23,306 nt of DNA from Gudongella sp964604145 (lineage in GTDB: Bacteria > Bacillota > Clostridia > Tissierellales > Tissierellaceae). A model generated the notes under the pieces. It was not told the DNA's origin. It saw only the letters and a program-made list of their open reading frames with translations, and did no database searches. The stretch lies in assembly GCA_964604145.1 (NCBI GenBank), contig CAZRXS010000021.1, forward strand, positions 1 to 23,306, read 5' to 3'. The translations under genes and the position numbers were made by a program. Below, piece by piece: positions 1-7,649 of this stretch (its first letter is position 1; every line of letters begins with the position of its first letter).

Positions 1-1164
1 GACAATGAGTTTTATTTTGATAGACATGCCATTTATGGATTGGGGGATGATGGCGAGAGATTCGTATTTTTTAATAAAGCTGTTGTACAGATGATTCGCA
101 AGTTAGATATAAACCTAGATATAGTGCATGCAAATGACTGGCATTGTGGCCTGGTTCCGTTATATATAAAGGACTTTGCCAAAGGTGATAATTTTTACAA
201 TACAATAAAAAGCGTCTACACAATTCATAATTTAAAATATCAAGGGGTATTTCCTGCAAGCTTATTAGCCTTAACAGGATTAACTATTGATTATTTTAAT
301 GAAGAAGGATTAAAGTTTTATGATAGTATAAACTTTATGAAGGCGGGGATTGTATATTGTGATGCTTTAACAACGGTATCACAATCTTATTCAGAAGAGA
401 TAAGATACAGCTTTTATGGGGAAAATCTTGAGGGCATAATAAGAAAGCACGAATATAAATTAAGTGGAATTGTAAATGGCATAGATTATGATGTTTATAA
501 TCCGAAAACTGATAAAAGAATCCCATATAACTTTGATGCAAGGGCTCTTGCAAATAAGAAAAAAAACAAAAAAGAACTACAGAAAAAATTTAAGCTGCCA
601 CAAAGAGACGACGTTCCTCTAATTTCAATGGTATCAAGGCTTGTTGCAATGAAGGGTCTAGACCTTGTAAGGTATATTTTAGATGAACTCCTCCAAGAAG
701 ATGTCCAATTTGTAGTACTAGGCACTGGAGACCAGGAGTATGAAAATATGTTTAGGGGATTTCAGTGGAAATATCCAGAAAAGATGTCAGCCCATATTTA
801 TTTTGATGAAGATGAGTCACATCTAGTATATGCTGGATCCGACTTATTTTTAATGCCCTCATTAGCAGAACCCTGTGGAATATCTCAGCTTATTTCCCTT
901 CGCTACGGGACTATACCTATAGTTAGAGAAACAGGAGGGCTTAGAGACACTGTAATAGCTTACAATAAATACACAGGCGAGGGCAATGGATTCTCTTTTT
1001 CAAATTACAATGCTCACGAGCTATTATTTGCAGTAAAAGATGCATTAGAGCTATATAAAGATAAAACTGAGTTTAGAAAGTTAATGAGGGCAGCTATGAA
1101 AGCTGACCATAGCTGGAAAAGCTCTTCTCAAAAGTATACTGAATTATATAAATCAATAAAATAA
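1..1164 (+). CDS. glgA: Glycogen synthase, 5'-truncated by window edge
   Basis: ADP-glucose-dependent glycogen synthase (GT5), which extends alpha-1,4-glucan chains in the cytoplasm. The frame is open from base 1, and the first residues (DNEFYFDRHAIYGLGDDGERF region) match the middle of the N-terminal domain. The gene therefore starts outside the window and roughly the first 90-100 residues are missing, including the N-terminal KxGGL nucleotide-sugar loop. The TTG at base 40 is internal and is not the start. The C-terminal half carries the hallmark EPCGISQ and RYGTIPIVRETGG stretches of bacterial GlgA (codons around 868-930). The stop is 13 bp before the next gene, which has its own GTG, so this is an operon with the phosphorylase-like gene and pullulanase. 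I am confident of the family; only completeness is limited. Confidence 0.95.
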   Translation, partial: DNEFYFDRHAIYGLGDDGERFVFFNKAVVQMIRKLDINLDIVHANDWHCGLVPLYIKDFAKGDNFYNTIKSVYTIHNLKYQGVFPASLLALTGLTIDYFNEEGLKFYDSINFMKAGIVYCDALTTVSQSYSEEIRYSFYGENLEGIIRKHEYKLSGIVNGIDYDVYNPKTDKRIPYNFDARALANKKKNKKELQKKFKLPQRDDVPLISMVSRLVAMKGLDLVRYILDELLQEDVQFVVLGTGDQEYENMFRGFQWKYPEKMSAHIYFDEDESHLVYAGSDLFLMPSLAEPCGISQLISLRYGTIPIVRETGGLRDTVIAYNKYTGEGNGFSFSNYNAHELLFAVKDALELYKDKTEFRKLMRAAMKADHSWKSSSQKYTELYKSIK

Positions 1165-1177
1165 TTGGGGTGATTTA

Positions 1178-3448
1178 GTGACCTTAGATAAAAATCAGAT
1201 AGAGGGTAGAATACAAGCTATTTTATACCAACACGCCGCAGTCTCATTTGAAGATGCAGCACCAAAGGAAGTGTATGGGGCAGTAGGATACTTCGTTAGA
1301 GAGTTATTAGGTAAACAAATTTATGAAACTAGGCTAGAGATTAAAGATTCTCAAGTTCTGGTGTATCTTTCTTCGGAATACCTTCCAGGCTCTCTACTAC
1401 AAAAAAATATAGATTACCTCCATATCTACGAAGAAATAGATACTGTTTTAAAAAAATACAAGTGGAATCTAGAATCTCTTTTTAATGAAGACAGGGAGAT
1501 AGCCATTGGTTATAGCGATTTAGGCTACCTTGCCAATGGCTTATTAGATACATTTGCAACTAATTCATATAATGTAATTGGATATGGACTTTTATACAGG
1601 GAAGGCTATTTTAAACAAGTTATAAAAAATGGTGAGCAAGTTGAAGAAGTGGATGATTGGTGGGCTCGAGGGAAAAACTGGCTTTACAAGTGTGAAGATA
1701 ACTACAAGGTAAGGGTAGGGGGCAGAGTAAATATTTTAGGAGGAGAAAATGGACTACAATTTAAACAAGAGGGATATGAGGATTTACTCTTAAGGACCTA
1801 TGACCTTCCATATGTTGGATATAAGAATAAAAGGACAAATTACCTTAGATTATTTGAACATAAAGATCTAAGCAAAAGAGTAATTTCTAGGAATGCTCCA
1901 CCAAATATTCTAAAAGAAAAAATAAAACAAGAATACTTATTAGTATCTGGAACCCTGCAAGATGTTATAAGAATCCACAAGGAAAATAATAGAGATTTAA
2001 AAGATTTAAATAAACACTTTGTCTTTTTAATGCTGGATGCACATTTGTTGCTTTGTATACCTGAATTAATGAGGATTTTAATAGATGATTATAGCTTAGA
2101 ATGGGATGAGGCTTGGGAAATAACAAATAAAACATTTTTTTATGCACCGATTAAAATGATAGAAGAAAAATTTTCTACTTTAGAGACTTCACTAATTAAA
2201 GACTGGCTGCCGAGGCTTTGGCTAATTATAGAAGAAATACACCATAGGTATTTAGATAAATTATCTAGCGAGAACCACCTTGAAGAAGAAACCAAAGAAA
2301 GAGCTGGTATACTTTGGGGAGATGAACTAAGACTTATCAATATAGCAAGTGCAGGAGCATATCAAGGTCCAAAGTTGGTTCGTCCATTGGCGATATCACA
2401 TAGAAGATGGCTTTTATCAGGGAATTACCTTTTAAGCGAACTATTAAAACAAAAACTTGGGGATGAATTTATATCTTATCCACAAAAGATACAAAATATA
2501 TTAGGATTTAAAGAAGATGCGGACTTTTTATTAGAACTTCAAGAAGTAAAGCAAAAAAACAAGAATGCACTTGCCGATGTAATATATGCTAAAAATAGAA
2601 TTGTGCTAAATCCATACGCTATATTTGATGGTCATTTGGCCGAGATAAGAGAATCAAATAGACAACTTTTGGAGTTACTATGGATAATTCATCAGTATCT
2701 TGAATTGAAAATACAACCGAATATTGATATGGTACCTAGGGTCTATTTTATAGGAGGAAAGGCTTCGCCTTACGACCATATAGGCAAAATAATAATAAAG
2801 TTAATACATGATTTAAAATCCATAATAAATTCAGATTTTACCATTAAAGATAAGCTTAAGCTTGTATTTATCGAGGATCTTTCCTTAAAAACAGCAGAAA
2901 AAGTATATCCTGCCTTGGATACGGTTCAATCATTAACCTTACCAACAAAAGAGGGAATAAACCTTGCTGGATTAACAGCTATGGTAAATGGAGCTATAGA
3001 AATAGGAAGCTTTAATGATACAAATCTCTTGCTAAGAGATTATGTGGGTGATGAAAACATTAAATTGTTTGGCATATCAGCAAAAGAAATAGAAAAATTT
3101 TATCATACTAAGGAATACCACTCCCAGGAAATTTATTATAGGAATAAGGATATTAGAAGGGCAGTGGATGTATTAATAGGAAAAGAAGGATTGTTGGATG
3201 GTCAAATATATAGACCGATATATGACTTACTTTTAAAATATAATGACCATAATTTTGTGTTAAGAGATTTTAAAGATTACACAATAGCAATGAGAGAAAT
3301 TGAAAGAGAATATTTAGATTCAGGAAAATGGTGTAAAAAGATCTTATCTAATATTGCCCTCTCTGCAGATTTTGCATCAGATATAGTGGTAAGTAGGTAT
3401 ATAGAGGGTTTGGAAAAGGGGGAGATTACTTGGACAGGGTTGATTTGA
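1178..3448 (+). CDS. Glycogen phosphorylase-like protein with degenerate active site
   Basis: A 756-residue protein that aligns by eye along its length with glycogen phosphorylase (GT35), using rabbit muscle enzyme from memory as reference. Fold-level matches include VDDWWARG, EYLLVSGTLQD, IPELMRIL, RRWLLSGN, NRQLLELLWII and FIGGKASP. The catalytic residues are changed. The PLP-Schiff-base lysine (rabbit K680) is T600. The GNGGLGR loop reads GYSDLGY (111-117). The H377 equivalent is I325. Phosphate-binding R569 and K574 are E489 and N494, and K568 is A488. The frame is intact, so this is not a decayed gene. The GTG start follows a GGGG-containing weak Shine-Dalgarno. The stop TGA shares one base with an ATG of the pullulanase. 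It probably has no phosphorolysis activity; a binding or regulatory role in glycogen metabolism is my inference. Many pipelines would label it glgP. Confidence 0.85.
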   Translation: MTLDKNQIEGRIQAILYQHAAVSFEDAAPKEVYGAVGYFVRELLGKQIYETRLEIKDSQVLVYLSSEYLPGSLLQKNIDYLHIYEEIDTVLKKYKWNLESLFNEDREIAIGYSDLGYLANGLLDTFATNSYNVIGYGLLYREGYFKQVIKNGEQVEEVDDWWARGKNWLYKCEDNYKVRVGGRVNILGGENGLQFKQEGYEDLLLRTYDLPYVGYKNKRTNYLRLFEHKDLSKRVISRNAPPNILKEKIKQEYLLVSGTLQDVIRIHKENNRDLKDLNKHFVFLMLDAHLLLCIPELMRILIDDYSLEWDEAWEITNKTFFYAPIKMIEEKFSTLETSLIKDWLPRLWLIIEEIHHRYLDKLSSENHLEEETKERAGILWGDELRLINIASAGAYQGPKLVRPLAISHRRWLLSGNYLLSELLKQKLGDEFISYPQKIQNILGFKEDADFLLELQEVKQKNKNALADVIYAKNRIVLNPYAIFDGHLAEIRESNRQLLELLWIIHQYLELKIQPNIDMVPRVYFIGGKASPYDHIGKIIIKLIHDLKSIINSDFTIKDKLKLVFIEDLSLKTAEKVYPALDTVQSLTLPTKEGINLAGLTAMVNGAIEIGSFNDTNLLLRDYVGDENIKLFGISAKEIEKFYHTKEYHSQEIYYRNKDIRRAVDVLIGKEGLLDGQIYRPIYDLLLKYNDHNFVLRDFKDYTIAMREIEREYLDSGKWCKKILSNIALSADFASDIVVSRYIEGLEKGEITWTGLI

Positions 3449-5355
3449 TGTATACAGATAAACATTTAGGGTTTGAGTATTCTCAGGAAAGCACCACATT
3501 TAGAGTATTTGCTCCTACTAGAAACAATATAAAACTAAGGATTTACGAAGATGCACAAAGTCTTAAAAGAGAAGAATTTCAGATGAAGATAAATGAAGAT
3601 GGTACCTTTGAATGTAAAATAGAAAGAGACTTAAAGGGCTATTACTATACTTATTTAGTAGAAAATCTATATGAAGTATCCGATCCATATAGTATAGCGA
3701 CATCATTAAATTCAATTAGGTCAGCAATTATAGACCTTAAAGATACAAACCCAGATGGTTGGTTGGGACATAAAGAACCAGAAGAGGCAAGGCTTATTGA
3801 CAGTATAATATATGAAGTGCAGATAAAAGATTTTACAGTAGATAGAAGTTCTGGATCAGAATCTAGAGGGACATTTGTTGGATTTGTGGAAGAAGGGACA
3901 AGGTATAAAGATCAGAGCACAGGTTTTGATCACCTCAAAGAATTAGGTGTTACACATATACACTTAATGCCAGTTAATGATTTCTTATCTTCCAAAGAAG
4001 AAATAGAATATGCATACAAAGAAGACAACTACAATTGGGGATATGACCCAGAACACTACAATGTAGTGGAAGGTTCATTTTCATGTGAACCATCAAATCC
4101 TTTAACTAGGATAATAGAATTTAAAGAGATGATTATGAAGCTCCATAAGGCAGGGTTTAAGGTGGTGCTGGATGTAGTATACAATCATACATTTAGAGGA
4201 AGGGACTCAAATTTTAATATACTTGCTCCAGGCTACTACTATAGAATGTTAGCAGATGGAACATTTTCAAATGGCTCAGGAGTGGGCAATGAACTTGATA
4301 CCCAAAAGCCAATGGTAAGAAAGTTTATTATTGAAAGCTTAAAATACTGGATGAATGAATTTAAGGTTGATGGGTTTAGATTTGATTTAATGGCCCTAAT
4401 AGATATAGACACAGTTGAAGAAGCCGTAAAAGAGTTGCGAAAGATAAAAAAAGATGTATTAATCTATGGAGAACCTTGGACTGGAGGAATAACCACCCTA
4501 TCACACACCAAGACAACTTCCAAAGGAAGCCAATCAAAGTTAAGTTTTGCGCTTTTTAATGATAACTTTAGAGAAGCAATTAAAGGCGATAATGATGGTT
4601 TTACTTTGGGCTTTGCCCAAGGGAATCTAGATCAGAAATTAGCAGTAGAAACTGGAATCGCAGGCTCCATATTCTACGATGCTTCTCGCATAGGTTTTAC
4701 AACTAATGCTAGGGAAACAATAAATTATGCAAATTCACATGATAACTTAATTATTCAAGATAAGCTATTAAAGGTTTTCCCAAATAAATCAGAAGCAGAG
4801 ATAAAGAGCTACAATAAGTTTATTCACGCAATATTGTTTCTTTCTCAAGGAATACCCTTTATTCATGCAGGCAATGAATTTTTAAGGACAAAAGATGGTT
4901 TTCATAATTCATATAATGCTCCAATTGCTATAAATAGAATTGACTGGTCTTTAAAAGAAAAAAACAAAGATGTATTCAATTATATAAAGGATTTAATCCG
5001 CTTTAGAAAAGACCACAAAGAATTTAGGATGGATAGCGCTGCTGAAATAAAAGAAAACTTAAAATTTGTTTATGATTCAACCCATTGCAATATAATAGCT
5101 TATACAATTAAAAATAATGGCGGTTACTTTTTAGTAATCCACAATGCAAACTCATTTTCATGTCTAATACCACATTCAATGATAGAAAAACATATAAAGG
5201 CTATAGATAAAGAAAAGCTAGGACAATTAGATATAAGATGCTTATTTGACCACAGCGGGATAGTAAAAGGAAATGGCTTGTTTAAGCACCCACATGGTAT
5301 CCAAATAGAAGCGGTTAATTCGTATGTATTTGAGCTTAAGATTAAGAAAACATAA
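3430..5355 (+). CDS. pulA: Type I pullulanase (glycogen debranching, GH13)
   Basis: Cytoplasmic debranching enzyme hydrolysing alpha-1,6 branches. An N-terminal CBM48-like domain (about residues 12-100) is followed by a GH13 barrel. The pullulanase signature YNWGYDP is at 201-207. Barrel motifs are DVVYNH (from D248), GFRFD with nucleophile D319, YGEPW with acid/base E348, and NSHDN with D438. All catalytic residues are present and the length (641 aa) is usual. There is no signal peptide, in keeping with intracellular glycogen use. The TTG start at 3430 has GGGGGAG five bases upstream and overlaps the previous gene by 19 bases. The in-frame ATG at 3448 forms a TGATG coupling junction and is the alternative (635 aa). 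Third gene of the glycogen operon. Confidence 0.93.
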   Translation: MDRVDLMYTDKHLGFEYSQESTTFRVFAPTRNNIKLRIYEDAQSLKREEFQMKINEDGTFECKIERDLKGYYYTYLVENLYEVSDPYSIATSLNSIRSAIIDLKDTNPDGWLGHKEPEEARLIDSIIYEVQIKDFTVDRSSGSESRGTFVGFVEEGTRYKDQSTGFDHLKELGVTHIHLMPVNDFLSSKEEIEYAYKEDNYNWGYDPEHYNVVEGSFSCEPSNPLTRIIEFKEMIMKLHKAGFKVVLDVVYNHTFRGRDSNFNILAPGYYYRMLADGTFSNGSGVGNELDTQKPMVRKFIIESLKYWMNEFKVDGFRFDLMALIDIDTVEEAVKELRKIKKDVLIYGEPWTGGITTLSHTKTTSKGSQSKLSFALFNDNFREAIKGDNDGFTLGFAQGNLDQKLAVETGIAGSIFYDASRIGFTTNARETINYANSHDNLIIQDKLLKVFPNKSEAEIKSYNKFIHAILFLSQGIPFIHAGNEFLRTKDGFHNSYNAPIAINRIDWSLKEKNKDVFNYIKDLIRFRKDHKEFRMDSAAEIKENLKFVYDSTHCNIIAYTIKNNGGYFLVIHNANSFSCLIPHSMIEKHIKAIDKEKLGQLDIRCLFDHSGIVKGNGLFKHPHGIQIEAVNSYVFELKIKKT

Positions 5356-5356
5356 A

Positions 5357-5390
5357 AAAATGGATGTTGCTAGCTAGCAACATCCATTTT
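5357..5390. terminator. Bidirectional terminator, 34-bp perfect palindrome
   Basis: The two 17-base arms, 5357-5373 and 5374-5390, are exact reverse complements. The stem core is GGATGTTGC, with an A-run on the left and a T-run on the right, so the hairpin is followed by U residues whichever strand is transcribed. It lies between the convergent pulA (+) and yabE-like gene (-). Confidence 0.9.
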
Positions 5391-5396
5391 AAATGC

Positions 5397-6422
5397 TTAT
5401 TTTAAAATATATACTTTTACATTTCGCCTGCCAAAATTTCTGGCACTCTTATTTGAAGTAAAGAAAAGGTCAATCCTCTTACCTTTAATTGCACTGCCCT
5501 TATCTTCTGCTATAGCAAATCCATAATCACTTGTCGCATCAAGAGATTCTACATAAAGTTTGGTGCCCAATGGAATAACCCTAGGGTCTACTGCAACGGT
5601 TCCAGGTCGCGCAGTTGTACCAGAGGCAGTTATACCATAATACTTGTGTCCCGGACTTTTTCCTGTTGATGCATAGGAGAGGTCATAGGCACTTGCTTGC
5701 ATAATAATCGCCTCTCGAAATTGGGTATCCCCTCTAGATGTAGTTATAATGTCATTTGCACCCTTTTCAATTACCTGAGATTGGGGTTCTGTCGCAATGG
5801 TATCTAAGATAATTACAGATGAAGAAAGCTCTCCATTAATGTAAACATCCTTAATATGTGATCTTTTAGAACCATCCTTACCTTCTTGCAAGATATTTTG
5901 AATACCCTTATCTAATCTTATATTTGTGATAGTTTGTGTTTCGTATGGAATAGCCACCTGCTCTATCCTAAGTTTTTCTTCAACTTGAAAAACTTCTATA
6001 CGAGCATTTGGGTTAAGTTTTTCTTCTAAGCCTGGTTTTGAAAAATCCTTCCAGCCTAGATTTATGTTGGCATCTTTTAAGATGTCTTTGACAGTGTTAT
6101 TATAAGATTTAATTTTTAATTCGCCATCTTTTGTTAGGATGGTATAGTCCTTAGGATTTGTAACTGTAACCTTTATGTCCTGTAAAATTAGAGCTTGGAG
6201 TGATGGCTCTACTCTTGTGTCCTTTGTTAACTTAACTCCCTCTTCTATCAAGAGATCCTCTACTGTTGATTTATAAGAAACTTTCTGGATTGTGTTTCCA
6301 TCAACATCCAAGGTAATTGTAGCCCCTTGGAATAAATTTACTCCTAATGATAAAGTCATTGCTATAGCTAGAAGTATGAGGACTTTAACTTTTTTTGCCA
6401 CTTGGGCCATGTTAGCGTCCAT
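5397..6422 (-). CDS. yabE: YabE-like protein: DUF348, G5 and 3D domains
   Basis: Predicted secreted or membrane-anchored cell-wall protein of 341 residues. An N-terminal hydrophobic segment (about 12-32) is followed by two DUF348 repeats (about 35-130), a G5 domain (about 150-225) and a C-terminal 3D domain. The 3D domain shows GTTARPGTVAVDPRVIPLGT and the late KGKRIDLFF motif with its conserved aspartates. 3D domains belong to a lytic-transglycosylase-like double-psi-barrel fold, so peptidoglycan remodelling is the known-family expectation. I place the start at 6422: it has AAGGGGGAG about six bases upstream. The upstream in-frame ATG at 6488 lies inside the -10 box and cannot be in the transcript. 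In B. subtilis yabE sits between yabD/tatD and rnmV; here those genes are adjacent to each other and this one is elsewhere. Confidence 0.88.
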   Translation of the reverse strand: MDANMAQVAKKVKVLILLAIAMTLSLGVNLFQGATITLDVDGNTIQKVSYKSTVEDLLIEEGVKLTKDTRVEPSLQALILQDIKVTVTNPKDYTILTKDGELKIKSYNNTVKDILKDANINLGWKDFSKPGLEEKLNPNARIEVFQVEEKLRIEQVAIPYETQTITNIRLDKGIQNILQEGKDGSKRSHIKDVYINGELSSSVIILDTIATEPQSQVIEKGANDIITTSRGDTQFREAIIMQASAYDLSYASTGKSPGHKYYGITASGTTARPGTVAVDPRVIPLGTKLYVESLDATSDYGFAIAEDKGSAIKGKRIDLFFTSNKSARNFGRRNVKVYILK

Positions 6423-6486
6423 TATTCTCCCCCTTAATTTTGTTACAGATTGTAACCAATTTGTAACTATTTTTGATTCTCTTAGC

Positions 6487-6515
6487 ATATTAAACTAAAA
6501 ATAAGAATTTGTCAA
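6487..6515 (-). promoter_or_regulatory. Sigma-A promoter of the yabE-like gene
   Basis: Reading the minus strand, TTGACA (6510-6515) and TAATAT (6487-6492) are separated by exactly 17 bases. The transcript should begin near 6480, giving a 5' leader of about 58 bases before the ATG at 6422. Confidence 0.85.
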
Positions 6516-6542
6516 ATTTTTGAGCATATATCCGGAATATTC

Positions 6543-6567
6543 TGACAATTGAAAAGACAATGCACAA
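6543..6567. repeat. Short dispersed AT-rich repeat
   Basis: The segment beginning GACAATTGAAAAGACAATG is the approximate reverse complement of the 40-bp units at 20302-20381 (shared core ATTGTCTTTTNAATTGTG/C). It is a non-coding interspersed repeat of unknown function. No ORF is associated with it here. Confidence 0.55.
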
Positions 6568-6591
6568 TCCAGAAAAACAAAGAAAAACAAA

Positions 6592-6613
6592 GGGGACGGT
6601 TCTTTTTGTCCCC
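6592..6613. repeat. GGGGAC...GTCCCC hairpin repeat, copy 1
   Basis: This 22-base element has arms GGGGAC and GTCCCC around a T-rich loop. An exact reverse-complement copy lies at 14366-14387. The copies occur in unrelated intergenic spots, which fits a dispersed palindromic repeat better than a gene-specific terminator. Confidence 0.75.
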
Positions 6614-6646
6614 AAATATAATTTAAAAGATTGAAAGAGTAGAATA

Positions 6647-6697
6647 ATTGTAGGGATAGACGACTCTGTCTATCCGAACCTTAATTCTTGTCATTCC
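6647..6697. repeat. 51-bp intergenic repeat, copy 1
   Basis: 49 of 51 bases match copy 2 at 6827-6877; the two copies begin exactly 180 bases apart. It contains an internal 8-bp stem, GGATAGAC (6654-6661) with GTCTATCC (6668-6675), and a six-base loop. It overlaps the start of the TGTCATTCCGAG repeat family. Confidence 0.85.
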
Positions 6698-6765
6698 GAG
6701 TGTAACCTATTCAGATCCTTCGACAAGCTCAGGATGACAAGATTATTCTGTCATTCCGAGTGTAA
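6689..6765. repeat. TGTCATTCCGAG-type repeat cluster
   Basis: The 17-base string TGTCATTCCGAGTGTAA occurs at 6689-6705 and 6749-6765. Between them is AGATCCTTCGACAAGCTC and an AGGATGACA segment that is its near-complement. This is the familiar short palindromic intergenic repeat style of many clostridial genomes. No coding potential seen. Confidence 0.75.
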
Positions 6766-6826
6766 TGAGGAATCTTAATGTATTGAAAGAAAAGTAAAAA
6801 ATGAAAAGCAGAAAGTTGAAAGTTGA

Positions 6827-6877
6827 ATTGTAGGGATAGACGACTCTGTCTATCCGCACCTTAATTCTTGTTATTCC
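6827..6877. repeat. 51-bp intergenic repeat, copy 2
   Basis: Differs from copy 1 at only two positions (6857 C for A, 6872 T for C). It ends four bases before the stop codon of the Crp/Fnr-type gene on the minus strand, so its internal hairpin could also act at that gene's 3' end. Confidence 0.85.
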
Positions 6878-6880
6878 TTC

Positions 6881-7534
6881 TTATTTTAATACACCTAAAT
6901 CTTTAATAGTAATACTCTTTGCATCAAATGCGATCAATCCATCTTTTCTCATCTTATTTAATTCCCTGCTTAAAGAAGTTCTTTGTATGCCAAGTCTTTC
7001 AGCAAATTCTTTTTTTGTAAAATCTAAATATATCTTAGGATCTTTTTTAAGTGAATATTCGTATTTAAGAAAATCAAATATCTTTTGTCTAATGGTTTTT
7101 AATGACATAGATTCTATTTTATCGGTTAAAACTAGGGTTATATCGGAAACTGCACTTAGAAATCCAAGCAAGAACTTTGTATTACTTTGACCAAGTAAAA
7201 TTATAAGTTCTTTAGACATACTAAGGACAGTGGCATTTGATTCCGCAACTACAGTCATGGGATATAAATTTCTGCTTGAAAAAATTAAATTCGCCCCAAA
7301 AAAATCCCCTCCTAAAAATTGAGCGATTTGAAATATATTTCCTTCTTTATCAATCTTTTGGATTGAAACTCTACCATCTAGAATTATATCCATTGTTTGG
7401 CAGTTTTCATTTTGCAGATGAATAATTTGATCTTTTGAGTATTTGTTGATTCCATATTTAGATGAAGAGAAGAAATCACTGAGTTCTTCCTTGGTAAAGT
7501 CATTAAAAAGCTCTAGTTTAGATATAATATCCAT
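6881..7534 (-). CDS. Crp/Fnr-family transcriptional regulator
   Basis: A cyclic-nucleotide-binding-like beta-barrel domain (about residues 15-115) is followed by a dimerisation helix and a Crp-type winged HTH (about 172-200). The HTH has the recognition segment IQRTSLSRELNKMR. There is no FNR-type N-terminal cysteine cluster, so a [4Fe-4S] oxygen sensor of the FNR kind is unlikely; the ligand is unknown. The open frame extends to 7627, but the predicted transcript starts near 7592, so that start is impossible. ATG 7534 (217 aa) fits family N-termini but has a weak ribosome site. An in-frame ATT at 7552 lies nine bases after AAGGAG and is a plausible rare start. It is divergent from the ferredoxin/RND operon and probably controls it and itself through the palindrome at 7571-7586. 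Confidence 0.88.
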   Translation of the reverse strand: MDIISKLELFNDFTKEELSDFFSSSKYGINKYSKDQIIHLQNENCQTMDIILDGRVSIQKIDKEGNIFQIAQFLGGDFFGANLIFSSRNLYPMTVVAESNATVLSMSKELIILLGQSNTKFLLGFLSAVSDITLVLTDKIESMSLKTIRQKIFDFLKYEYSLKKDPKIYLDFTKKEFAERLGIQRTSLSRELNKMRKDGLIAFDAKSITIKDLGVLK

Positions 7535-7570
7535 ACAATTTTCAAAATTAATTCTAATCAGCTCCTTATT

Positions 7571-7586
7571 AGTTACATAGGTAACT
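7571..7586. promoter_or_regulatory. Palindromic operator, probable Crp/Fnr-type site
   Basis: AGTTAC-N4-GTAACT is a perfect 6+6 inverted repeat in the divergent intergenic region. Its centre (7578.5) is 41.5 bases upstream of the expected start near 7620 of the + strand operon, the classic class II activator position for this family. For the minus-strand regulator it falls at about +6 to +21, where binding would block transcription. Confidence 0.65.
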
Positions 7587-7598
7587 CTTATTAAGTCT

Positions 7599-7627
7599 AT
7601 TTTAAAGTATAATTTACTAGAATGCAA
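7599..7627 (-). promoter_or_regulatory. Promoter of the Crp/Fnr-type regulator
   Basis: On the minus strand TTGCAT (7622-7627) and TAAAAT (7599-7604) are 17 bases apart. The start of transcription is expected near 7592, just upstream of the palindrome. Confidence 0.65.
7608..7613 (+). promoter_or_regulatory. -10 box of the ferredoxin/RND operon
   Basis: A consensus TATAAT with no recognisable -35: the hexamer 17 bases upstream is CTCTTA. A strong -10 with a missing -35 and a palindrome centred at -41.5 is the architecture of an activator-dependent promoter. Confidence 0.65.
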
Positions 7628-7649
7628 ATTGAAAGGATGGATAAGAGAT

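Noticed and set aside
6423..6488. Longer start (ATG 6488) for the yabE-like gene
   Set aside because: The ATG lies within the -10 hexamer TAATAT, upstream of the transcription start, and has no ribosome site.
6592..6613. Terminator of the yabE-like gene or of an upstream transcript
   Set aside because: It lies upstream of the yabE promoter, no gene ends there, and an exact copy occurs after arcC. Better treated as a dispersed hairpin repeat.
7535..7627. Longer start (ATG 7627) for the Crp/Fnr-type regulator
   Set aside because: It lies at the -35 box of its own promoter, and the extra residues do not resemble a family N-terminus.
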